Positions 1 through 5,358 of a stretch of DNA of 5,485 bases are shown here, piece by piece. The stretch lies in the NCBI GenBank assembly GCA_001412365.1, contig LKUE01000064.1:1-5485 (forward strand). Reading direction: 5' to 3'. The notes under the pieces were generated by a model. The model saw nothing but the letters and a program-made list of their open reading frames with translations. It did no database searches and was not told the DNA's origin. Position 1 is the first letter of the stretch; the number at the start of each line of letters is the position of its first letter. Made by a program: the position numbers and the translations under genes. Source of the stretch: Desulfuromonas sp. SDB. GTDB lineage: Bacteria > SDB-A.

Positions 1-70
1 AAATATTTTTTTTATACTGTTCCGCAATATAGCTTGGAATATAGTTCTTTTTTAAAAATTCTTTAGACAA
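1..70 (-). CDS. 5' end of an unidentified gene, truncated by the window edge
   Basis: An open frame begins with TTG at 70-68 and stays open for 23 codons to the left edge. The peptide begins MSKEFLKKNY and continues IPSYIAEQYKKNI, a hydrophilic, Lys/Tyr-rich sequence that looks coding rather than random. The start was chosen because a GGGAG Shine-Dalgarno-like sequence lies 9 bases upstream and no ATG or GTG is available in this frame after the stop at 95-97. The gene starts 43 bases after the stop of the UPF0173 hydrolase gene with no visible terminator between them, so the two may be co-transcribed. I do not recognise the family from 23 residues. The TTG start is inferred. Confidence 0.45.
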   Translation of the reverse strand, partial: MSKEFLKKNYIPSYIAEQYKKNI

Positions 71-79
71 TGATAGTAT

Positions 80-84
80 CTCCC
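80..84 (-). promoter_or_regulatory. Ribosome binding site GGGAG for the left-edge gene
   Basis: On the minus strand GGGAG is followed by nine bases and then TTG at 70-68. This is the main support for reading the left-edge frame as a real gene with a TTG start. Confidence 0.4.
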
Positions 85-113
85 GGTATGGTCTTTAGCT
101 AATCAAAACAGTG

Positions 114-800
114 CTAAATTTCTATCATATCTCCGCTTTTCATAACTACACATTTTACTCCAATCCCCTCCACCAGCTGCTTAAATTTTTGAGGATCAGC
201 TTTTATCACCGGAAATGTATCGTAATGTATAGGAATTACCTGTTGAGGTTTGAAAATCTTAACTGCCCTGAACGCATCTTCCACATCCATTACAAAATTA
301 CCTCCAATAGGGAGGGCAGCCAGATTGATATTTTCTTCCTGCAACAGCTGCATTTCAACGGTTAAACCAGTATCTCCAGCATGATAGAATTTAACTTGCT
401 CTGCTTCTATCAGAAATCCTCCCGGATTACCTCCATAAATAATCTTATTATCTTCAAATATTCCCGATCCATGAATTGCCGGAGTCATCTTTACTTTGCC
501 AAAATCAAACTTATGTTTTCCCCCAAGGTGAAGGGGATGAACTTTTTCCAGTCCTTTAGTACTTAAATAATTACAGATTTCAAAATTAGCAATTACCATT
601 GCCTTTTCCCTCCGGGCAATACTTACACAATCTCCAATATGATCACTATGTCCGTGAGTAATCAAGATATAATCTATACCGGTTTGCTCATCAGCGCTGG
701 CATTGGTTTGAGGATTTCCGGTGAAAAAAGGATCAATCAATATCCTGCAGTTCCCGGTTTCAAGTTTAAAAGTTGCATGTCCCAAAAAATAAACTTTCAT
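114..800 (-). CDS. UPF0173-family metal-dependent hydrolase (metallo-beta-lactamase fold)
   Basis: This 228-residue protein has the usual length and motif order of the UPF0173 (YtkL-like) metal-dependent hydrolases, a branch of the metallo-beta-lactamase superfamily. Visible features are the N-terminal GHATF (H8), the metal-binding HGHSDH (H49, H51, D53, H54), H110 in AIHGSG, D143 in HAGDTG and H192 in PIHYDTFP. These are the ligands expected for a dinuclear, probably zinc, site. No signal peptide or membrane segment is seen, so it should be cytoplasmic. The substrate is unknown for the family; a hydrolytic activity is inferred from the fold. The ATG at 798-800 is preceded by AGGAG at 806-810 with five bases between, an ideal ribosome site. 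It lies 112 bases beyond the EIIA-like fragment and probably has its own promoter. It ends in TAG. The family assignment is firm, the function is not. Confidence 0.93.
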   Translation of the reverse strand: MKVYFLGHATFKLETGNCRILIDPFFTGNPQTNASADEQTGIDYILITHGHSDHIGDCVSIARREKAMVIANFEICNYLSTKGLEKVHPLHLGGKHKFDFGKVKMTPAIHGSGIFEDNKIIYGGNPGGFLIEAEQVKFYHAGDTGLTVEMQLLQEENINLAALPIGGNFVMDVEDAFRAVKIFKPQQVIPIHYDTFPVIKADPQKFKQLVEGIGVKCVVMKSGDMIEI

Positions 801-856
801 CTTATCTCCTTATGCTTTTAGATAAATACATATTTGAAATAGTTTTCCCAGGATAA

Positions 857-884
857 ATTATATAATAATCTTGAGGACACTAAA
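857..884 (-). promoter_or_regulatory. Candidate sigma70-type promoter for the UPF0173 hydrolase gene
   Basis: A perfect minus-strand TATAAT occupies 862-857. The best -35 match is TTTAGT at 884-879, 16 bases upstream, which matches TTGACA at only three positions. Transcription would start near 850 and give a leader of about 50 bases containing the AGGAG ribosome site. The region is AT-rich, so a chance -10 match is possible. Confidence 0.4.
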
Positions 885-912
885 AGGCATTGTTAATCAT
901 TCTAATAATAGC

Positions 913-1239
913 TTATTCAGTTCTTTTTTCTAAAATAACCTCCTTAACCAATTCTTCCATGTTTTTGCTATTTACATCAATACAGTCTTTTTTAGTTCTA
1001 AACTGGTAGGCCAGGAAGGACAGCGCTTTCAGATGTAAATTGGGGTTAACCGCAGGAGAGATCAATAATATGACAATTTTAGCTTTATCTTCCTGCTTAC
1101 CCCACTTAAACGGCTGGTCAGATAATCCCACAATGATCAACACTTCCCTTATCCCTCTTATTCGGCAATGGGGTAAAACCACCCCTTTGCCCAATACCGT
1201 TTCCTGTAGATCTTCCCGGCTACAGGCTAAATCAATCAC
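913..1239 (-). CDS. PTS EIIA type-2 (fructose/mannitol-like) domain, C-terminal part, in frame with the antiporter after a TAA
   Basis: The 108-residue frame begins with GTG and holds most of an EIIA domain of the fructose/mannitol class. SREDLQETVLGKGVVLPHCR (residues 7-26) matches the family pattern RE-x-T-x-G-x-G-x-PH. R8 and H24 are 16 residues apart, the same spacing as Arg49 and the phosphorylated His65 of E. coli EIIA-Mtl. H69 in NLHLKALS sits where the second conserved histidine falls. EIIA domains are normally about 145-150 residues, and here the first strand and helix are missing. They are found in the same frame at the end of the antiporter (residues 446-478), just before TAA at 1245-1243. 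Only one codon (ATA) separates that stop from the GTG. There is no strong Shine-Dalgarno close to the GTG, so if translated this part needs reinitiation or readthrough. It may be a nonfunctional remnant, though its catalytic residues are intact. It ends in TAA. Confidence 0.75.
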   Translation of the reverse strand: MIDLACSREDLQETVLGKGVVLPHCRIRGIREVLIIVGLSDQPFKWGKQEDKAKIVILLISPAVNPNLHLKALSFLAYQFRTKKDCIDVNSKNMEELVKEVILEKRTE

Positions 1240-1242
1240 TAT

Positions 1243-1245
1243 TTA
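1243..1245 (-). other. In-frame TAA splitting a CPA2 antiporter-EIIA fusion
   Basis: On the minus strand the codons read GAT CAA TAA ATA GTG ATT GAT TTA. The frame is unchanged across the TAA and is open for 109 codons after it, encoding the remainder of an EIIA domain whose start lies before it. With any sense codon here the product would be about 588 residues. A single base change such as CAA, GAA or AAA to TAA would explain it. TAA is used as an ordinary stop by dapF, the radical SAM gene and the EIIA frame itself, so a variant genetic code is not a good explanation. Confidence 0.8.
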
Positions 1246-2679
1246 TTGATCCGGAATCATTTTCAGGGTCTCTCCAATTTCAGCTAATCTGGAAATTGCA
1301 TTTTGTCTATTCTCCACCTTGGACAATCTTACAAATTGCAAATTTGAAAGTTTAAACGGAAATTCATTTTCGTCAATCCCATTATCTCCAACCACCTTGT
1401 CTTCTCCTAATGTCCAGGACTGCCATTTTTTTAAAGTTCTTTCAGTTAAGATGACACCAAAAATTGAAAAAATAACAATGGAAGGAATTACAATATCTGC
1501 AATCATAACTCCCTGCTCTCCCAGGGCAGTAGCAACAAAAGCAGCTTCAACCGCAGCTACCCCCGCCTGAGGAAACATCAGCAGAGGAACACAGTGAATT
1601 ATTTTCGCATCTTTTTTAACCAGTCGAAGCGCCCAGCTGGTGGCAAATAGTTGAGCAGTGAATCTGGTGACCAAATAAATTCCAATGGGTGGAAGCAGGT
1701 GCAGCTGAAATTTTGAAAAATCCATTTCAGCGCCAATTAAGGCAAAAAACAATAAATTTACTGCCGGCATTACATTTTCAATTTTCAATGAATCGAAGAC
1801 AATATTGCCGGAAAAATTAGCAATAAGAGCGCCAGCCAGAACAATTGCCACCAGAAAGGGGAGGTGCAATATAATTGCAATTCCCGTAGTTACTGCAACT
1901 ATTCCTGCCACGGTTAAGAACATCTCCACCGAAGGGGTGGGATGTTCTGAAAGTAATCTTACAAGAAAGGAATCTTGGGACTTAACCTCTTCATCCAGAG
2001 GAACCCGGTTGATTAACAGCCATAAAACCACAAAGGCAATTATTCCCAACAAAATGGCAGAAACAAGATCTTTAGAAACGGTAACTATAGACATTCCCTG
2101 CTGATTATTAAAAAATTGGATTAAAAAAGAAAACAGAATTACAGTGGCAAGATCAATCAGAGCCATTACATTTCCTAATAAATTCCTAATCTCTCCTTCT
2201 ATCTCATACCGATTCATCAAGGCAAAGGTAATGGCAGGGGCAGGGGCAATGGCAATAGAGGCGATAATTAAAGAGAAATATATGTTTATTCCACTTCCGG
2301 GAACAAGTTTTCCGTAGAGATAAAAACAAACTCCCACCAAGGCAAAAGTTACGGTTATATTAATAATAGCTATAACAAAAACATCTTTAAAAACCCTTTT
2401 TAATCTTTTAAAATGCAACTCTTCACCGATACCAAAGGCAATTAAAGCAAGAAAGGCAAATATGATAAATTGAAAGGAAATTAACTCTCTGGAATATAAA
2501 CGGTCTAGGCCGATATCCAGTCTTCTTAAAATAAATAAAGCAACCGGCCCCACCACAATTCCCCCCATGATCTGCCCGATAACCTCACCAACCTGAAGTC
2601 TTCGGGCAATTCGACCCCCTAAATTCCCTGCTAAAATCAGCAAACCAAGGGTCAGAATATGTAATCCGTACCGGCTCAA
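1243..2679 (-). CDS. CPA2-family cation:proton antiporter with the beginning of an EIIA domain at its C-terminus
   Basis: This 478-residue inner-membrane protein belongs to the monovalent cation:proton antiporter-2 (Na+/H+ exchanger, Kef-like) family. About twelve hydrophobic segments span residues 5-411. Family signatures are GEVIGQIMGGIVVGP (31-45), APAPAITFALMNRY (145-158), the ion-site segment NVMALIDLATVILF (170-183) with D176, FFALIGAEMD (311-320) and FPQAGVAAVEAA (369-380). The residue before D176 is Ile, where electrogenic antiporters usually have Asp and CPA1 members Asn. It presumably exchanges Na+ or K+ for H+; the ion cannot be read from sequence. After a short charged linker, residues 446-478 resemble the first strand and helix of an EIIA domain, cut by the TAA and continued downstream in frame. 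The start is TTG at 2679-2677, overlapping the TPR gene's TGA as TTGA. No in-frame start lies between it and an upstream TGA, and no clear Shine-Dalgarno is seen, so translational coupling is likely. Confidence 0.9.
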   Translation of the reverse strand: MSRYGLHILTLGLLILAGNLGGRIARRLQVGEVIGQIMGGIVVGPVALFILRRLDIGLDRLYSRELISFQFIIFAFLALIAFGIGEELHFKRLKRVFKDVFVIAIINITVTFALVGVCFYLYGKLVPGSGINIYFSLIIASIAIAPAPAITFALMNRYEIEGEIRNLLGNVMALIDLATVILFSFLIQFFNNQQGMSIVTVSKDLVSAILLGIIAFVVLWLLINRVPLDEEVKSQDSFLVRLLSEHPTPSVEMFLTVAGIVAVTTGIAIILHLPFLVAIVLAGALIANFSGNIVFDSLKIENVMPAVNLLFFALIGAEMDFSKFQLHLLPPIGIYLVTRFTAQLFATSWALRLVKKDAKIIHCVPLLMFPQAGVAAVEAAFVATALGEQGVMIADIVIPSIVIFSIFGVILTERTLKKWQSWTLGEDKVVGDNGIDENEFPFKLSNLQFVRLSKVENRQNAISRLAEIGETLKMIPDQ

Positions 2680-3446
2680 TTCAGAGAATCATGAAGATGG
2701 TATTGTAATGAATCAGCAATAAAATTATAATGGCGCGCCCGGTTGGTATCACCACCCATTTCAATAACCCGGGCATATGATCGCCACAACTCTGGATTGT
2801 CGTTCTCCATTTCCAGCAGCTGTTCATACACCTCTGCTGATTTTATTAAATCAAACTGCTCTTCATAAACGGTGGCTAAAGAATACAAGAAGCGAAGGTT
2901 ATGTGGCTCTCTTTCAGTTAAAATCACTAATAAACTTTCCGCTTCAGTAAAATGCTTTCTTTGCTGTTGAAGCAGCGCCAATGCAAAAACCCCATAATTG
3001 TCCGCTGAATTAATCTTCAACGCCCGTTTATAATGCAGTTCCGCGGAGTTTAGATCCCCCAGCCGCCTCATTACATTTCCCATAGACAGATTTGCCTGAT
3101 AATTCAGGGAATCAAGCTGAAAAGCCCGGTAGGCATAACTATAAGCTTGTTCCACGTCTCCTCTGGCTAGCAATACCCGGGCATATAATCCATTTGCTTC
3201 AGCTGAATCAGGTTGCTGACTGATAGCAATATCAATAAAATGTTCTGCCCGATCAAGATGTTGATTAAAATCATCTTGATCAATTGTTTCCAAAGTAGTT
3301 CTATTTAACATCTCCAGTTCTACTTTTGCTGAATCAACTGCTGCGGAATAAGAAATTTTATGGGTACAGTTAACCATCAGCGCCAATATAATCAATGCAA
3401 TTAATTTAAAACTTTGGAACAGAAATTTCACCTGTGAAAACTTCAT
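2676..3446 (-). CDS. TPR-repeat protein, probable lipoprotein
   Basis: The 256-residue protein starts with a basic, then hydrophobic segment (residues 1-26) ending LALMVNC, so Cys27 may be the lipidated residue of an exported lipoprotein. Asn at -1 is outside the usual Gly/Ala/Ser, so simple membrane anchoring is an alternative. The rest is helical: five tetratricopeptide repeats at a regular 34-residue period, roughly 81-114, 115-148, 149-182, 183-216 and 217-250, with typical small and aromatic TPR positions (for example YARVLLARGDVEQAYSYAYR and MGNVMRRLGDLNSAELHYKR). TPRs mediate protein-protein contacts, so it is likely a periplasm-facing scaffold, partner unknown. I chose the ATG at 3446-3444 because GGAG lies six bases upstream; an in-frame TTG at 3458 would add four residues but lacks this spacing. 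The gene overlaps the dapF 3' end by 41 bases in another frame, and its TGA overlaps the antiporter start, indicating one operon. Confidence 0.85.
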   Translation of the reverse strand: MKFSQVKFLFQSFKLIALIILALMVNCTHKISYSAAVDSAKVELEMLNRTTLETIDQDDFNQHLDRAEHFIDIAISQQPDSAEANGLYARVLLARGDVEQAYSYAYRAFQLDSLNYQANLSMGNVMRRLGDLNSAELHYKRALKINSADNYGVFALALLQQQRKHFTEAESLLVILTEREPHNLRFLYSLATVYEEQFDLIKSAEVYEQLLEMENDNPELWRSYARVIEMGGDTNRARHYNFIADSLQYHLHDSLN

Positions 3447-4248
3447 AAGCTTCTCCAATGAGGTAAATATTATCGTTTCTTTGCTCCACCTGTAATTGTC
3501 CCCCTCTGTGCTTAAGTGTAATTATATTACCGGCTTTATTTAATTTGTTCAAAACCACAAACACGGCAACCGACGCAGAACCGCAAGATAAAGTTTCGCC
3601 TACTCCTCTTTCATATATCCGGTGAACAATTTGATTTTTTTGAATTTCAACAATTGAAAGGTTTACTTTTGAAAAAAATTCATGTTCTCTGCACGCTTTA
3701 AAATAAAAGCCGGAAAGATCAAACTCATTAGGTTTCTCCACAAATAGAACCGCATGAGGATTACCAACACTAACTAAGTAAAAATCATAAAGATGTTCAC
3801 CAATAACCAGATTAGCGGGAAAGGATTCAGCTTCAGGCAAATAGGAGGGAAGTTCTGAAGAAGTCCGGGGAAAGGAATTTTCAATAATTCCGGTTTGTCG
3901 GTTTAATGAAATCAGGTTTGAGTAGCTTAAACCCGCATCTGTTTCAATTATAATGGAATGAGATGGGTTTAAATATTTATAAATATACATAGACAAGCAT
4001 CTTAATCCGTTTCCACAAATTTCCGCCCTGGAGCCATCCTGGTTTAATACCACCATTCGGTAGGGAGATTTATTTCCAGAAGTTAAGGTAATTATACCAT
4101 CTGCCCCTATAGATTTTTTTCTTTGAGCAAGGGATCCTTGGCTTAAATAAGAGAGAAAGAGATCGAACTTCTGATAGACAACCTTATTTGTTATCAGGTC
4201 AAAAATAATATAATCATTGCCCAATGCTTGATATTTATAGAATTTCAT
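3406..4248 (-). CDS. dapF: Diaminopimelate epimerase
   Basis: DapF interconverts LL- and meso-diaminopimelate in the cytoplasm, supplying meso-DAP for peptidoglycan and lysine. The 280-residue length fits the family (274 in E. coli). The two-base cofactor-independent active site is present: Cys78 in EICGNGLRC and Cys222 in GVGETLSCGSAS. Substrate-binding residues expected from E. coli DapF are also visible: N11 (ALGND), N69 (LNQDGS), N163 (VGNPHAV), N196 (KVNLS) and E213-R214 (YERG). The usual second loop CGSG or CGTG is CGSA here, a mild divergence. The C-terminus EVFTGEI is typical, with a short extra tail SVPKF in the part overlapping the TPR gene. The ATG at 4248-4246 has no Shine-Dalgarno sequence, and a promoter -10 element ends nine bases upstream, so the mRNA may be leaderless. 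It heads the dapF-TPR-antiporter run and has no other lysine genes beside it. Confidence 0.94.
   Translation of the reverse strand: MKFYKYQALGNDYIIFDLITNKVVYQKFDLFLSYLSQGSLAQRKKSIGADGIITLTSGNKSPYRMVVLNQDGSRAEICGNGLRCLSMYIYKYLNPSHSIIIETDAGLSYSNLISLNRQTGIIENSFPRTSSELPSYLPEAESFPANLVIGEHLYDFYLVSVGNPHAVLFVEKPNEFDLSGFYFKACREHEFFSKVNLSIVEIQKNQIVHRIYERGVGETLSCGSASVAVFVVLNKLNKAGNIITLKHRGGQLQVEQRNDNIYLIGEAYEVFTGEISVPKF
3453..3456 (-). promoter_or_regulatory. Ribosome binding site GGAG inside dapF that sets the TPR gene start
   Basis: Minus-strand GGAG is followed by AAGCTT and then ATG at 3446-3444. The six-base spacing is near ideal and makes this ATG preferable to the TTG at 3458-3456. The site lies within the dapF coding sequence. 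Confidence 0.7.
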
Positions 4249-4257
4249 ACCATATCA

Positions 4258-4286
4258 ACTATAATGAATGTTTCACTTAAAATCAA
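4258..4286 (-). promoter_or_regulatory. Sigma70-like promoter for dapF, giving a leaderless or near-leaderless mRNA
   Basis: Minus-strand TTGATT (4286-4281, four of six matches to TTGACA) and TATAGT (4263-4258, five of six matches to TATAAT) are separated by exactly 17 bases, in the short gap after the radical SAM gene. Only nine bases lie between the -10 element and the dapF ATG, so transcription should begin at about 4252-4248, at or within a few bases of the start codon. This agrees with the absence of a ribosome site. Confidence 0.5.
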
Positions 4287-4308
4287 ATCATTGTAACTGC
4301 TAATAAAT

Positions 4309-5268
4309 TTAATCTCTCCTAAATCGGCAGCCCCCTCTGCAAACTTCGTATTCACTGCAGATAAAACAACTTTGTTTAAGATTAAAATCTCGAAATAATT
4401 TTACTTGTTCTGCCGATGAAAGTTCAGAAAAAGATTGTCTGAACAGACTGCCCAGAACTACCTCGCTCTGTTCACATATTCTAAGATTTCCCTGGGGATC
4501 TATTACCCACTTAATAAAGCCGCACAAACATGAAGAAAATTTCAAGTGTTGATATTTTTTCAAGGGATAAATACAGGGTTCAAGGGGTATGCCTAAATTT
4601 ATGGGAATGTTTAATTTTTCACTTTTCATCTCAGCAAGGTCAAGCAGTTTAAAAATTTCACTTTTTTGTAAATTTAATTTTTTCTTATTTTTCAATCCTC
4701 TGCCGGTGGGAGTAAAAACATTAATGGTAACTGAATCTGCCCCGCAGGCAGTGGCAAAATCAATAAGTTCATTTACCTCTGAATAATTCATCCGGCAGAC
4801 CATTATGGAAACATTAAAGATCACATTGAATTTTTTTATAAACGAAAATATTTTCATTATTTTTTCCAGGTGATCAAAACCGGTCAGGTTCTTATAGTTT
4901 GTCTTGTGCAATGACAGAAGAGAAATATCTAGGTGACTCAATCCCGCTTGCACTAAGCAGTCTAATTTTTTGGGGGTTAGCAAAAGTCCATTGCTGACTA
5001 AATTTACTAAATCCGAGTAGGTTTTTAAGATTTCGACTACTTCCACTATGTCTGAATAGAGCAGCGGTTCTCCCCCGGTAAGAGCAAAACCGCTGGGTGA
5101 AACTTCCTCATTTATCTTTTTAAACAATTGATCAATTTCACCTATGGACAGAGCCGATGAGCATTCAGGAATTGAACAACTCTGCTCATGCCAGACATTG
5201 TAGCAAAAAATACAATTTAGATTACATTGTGAGGTAATTTCAAAAACGAGGAAGGGTCTCTTCATCAT
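4309..5268 (-). CDS. Radical SAM protein with a SPASM-like C-terminus lacking the last cysteine
   Basis: The 319-residue protein opens with the radical SAM [4Fe-4S] motif CNLNCIFC (C15, C19, C22) followed by TGGEP (64-68), which contacts S-adenosylmethionine. It should cleave SAM to a 5'-deoxyadenosyl radical in the cytoplasm. The C-terminal part follows the SPASM auxiliary-cluster pattern: C249-x10-G260-x4-C265, then C301-x2-C304-x5-C310-x3-C314 (CFICSEYEVCRGGC). The seventh SPASM cysteine is absent because the protein ends at D319. C247 in SCLCG, or the early pair C31/C36, might provide an extra ligand. SPASM proteins often modify peptides (PqqE, AlbA, anSME) but some act on other substrates, and no precursor peptide is visible nearby. 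The start is the first of two adjacent ATGs (5268 or 5265); neither has a Shine-Dalgarno. The gene ends in TAA 60 bases before dapF with no terminator between. Family assignment is firm; the substrate is unknown. Confidence 0.9.
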   Translation of the reverse strand: MMKRPFLVFEITSQCNLNCIFCYNVWHEQSCSIPECSSALSIGEIDQLFKKINEEVSPSGFALTGGEPLLYSDIVEVVEILKTYSDLVNLVSNGLLLTPKKLDCLVQAGLSHLDISLLSLHKTNYKNLTGFDHLEKIMKIFSFIKKFNVIFNVSIMVCRMNYSEVNELIDFATACGADSVTINVFTPTGRGLKNKKKLNLQKSEIFKLLDLAEMKSEKLNIPINLGIPLEPCIYPLKKYQHLKFSSCLCGFIKWVIDPQGNLRICEQSEVVLGSLFRQSFSELSSAEQVKLFRDFNLKQSCFICSEYEVCRGGCRFRRD

Positions 5269-5278
5269 TTATTAGTTT

Positions 5279-5284
5279 AATATA
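5279..5284 (-). promoter_or_regulatory. -10-like element just upstream of the radical SAM gene
   Basis: Minus-strand TATATT matches TATAAT at five of six positions and ends ten bases before the first ATG, the same arrangement as at dapF. No recognisable -35 is found at 16-18 bases, where the terminator hairpin lies. If real, it would give a leaderless or nearly leaderless message, consistent with the missing ribosome site. It overlaps the AT-rich tail of the terminator, so chance is a serious alternative. Confidence 0.25.
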
Positions 5285-5320
5285 AAAATTTCAAGGCAGG
5301 AATAAGTATTCCTGCCCTGA
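5284..5320 (-). terminator. Rho-independent terminator (or attenuator) before the radical SAM gene
   Basis: Read on the minus strand, 5320-5308 pairs with 5303-5291 to form a 13-base-pair stem whose core is GGCAGGAAT / ATTCCTGCC with a four-base loop, followed by AA and five U residues (5288-5284). On the minus strand the one imperfect position is a G-U wobble; on the plus strand the same position is an A-C mismatch and no U-tract follows. It therefore acts in the minus direction. It ends transcription arriving from beyond the right edge, or attenuates the radical SAM gene, whose ATG begins 16 bases after the U-tract. Confidence 0.8.
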
Positions 5321-5329
5321 CAAAATATT

Positions 5330-5358
5330 ATTTAATACTTTTATCTATAAAGTTTCAA
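5330..5358 (-). promoter_or_regulatory. Possible weak promoter upstream of the hairpin
   Basis: Minus-strand TTGAAA (5358-5353, five of six to TTGACA) lies 17 bases before TTAAAT (5335-5330, four of six to TATAAT). A start near 5323 would place the hairpin at the very 5' end of a message for the radical SAM gene, making it an attenuator or 5' stabiliser rather than an upstream gene's terminator. The region is AT-rich and such matches arise easily by chance. Confidence 0.22.

Noticed and set aside
26-44. Direct repeat AATATAG spaced 12 bases apart near the left edge
   Set aside because: Short, AT-rich, and inside the probable coding start of the left-edge gene.
111-821. Open frames on the plus strand opposite the UPF0173 hydrolase
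   Set aside because: They are antisense to a gene with complete catalytic motifs, have no family resemblance, and break into short pieces.
901-925. Weak AATAA/TTATT inverted repeat at the end of the EIIA frame as a terminator
   Set aside because: Only five A-T pairs and no U-tract; not stable enough to call.
1243-1245. Alternative genetic code in which TAA is sense
   Set aside because: TAA ends dapF, the radical SAM gene and the EIIA frame at places that fit family lengths, so TAA works as a stop here.
1040-2104. Open frames on the plus strand opposite the antiporter and EIIA fragment
   Set aside because: They are mirror frames of strongly recognisable membrane and EIIA coding sequence, with low-complexity translations rich in Thr, Ala and Ile.
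4589-4786. A 65-codon plus-strand open frame opposite the radical SAM gene
   Set aside because: It is antisense to a well-supported gene and has no visible motif or ribosome site.
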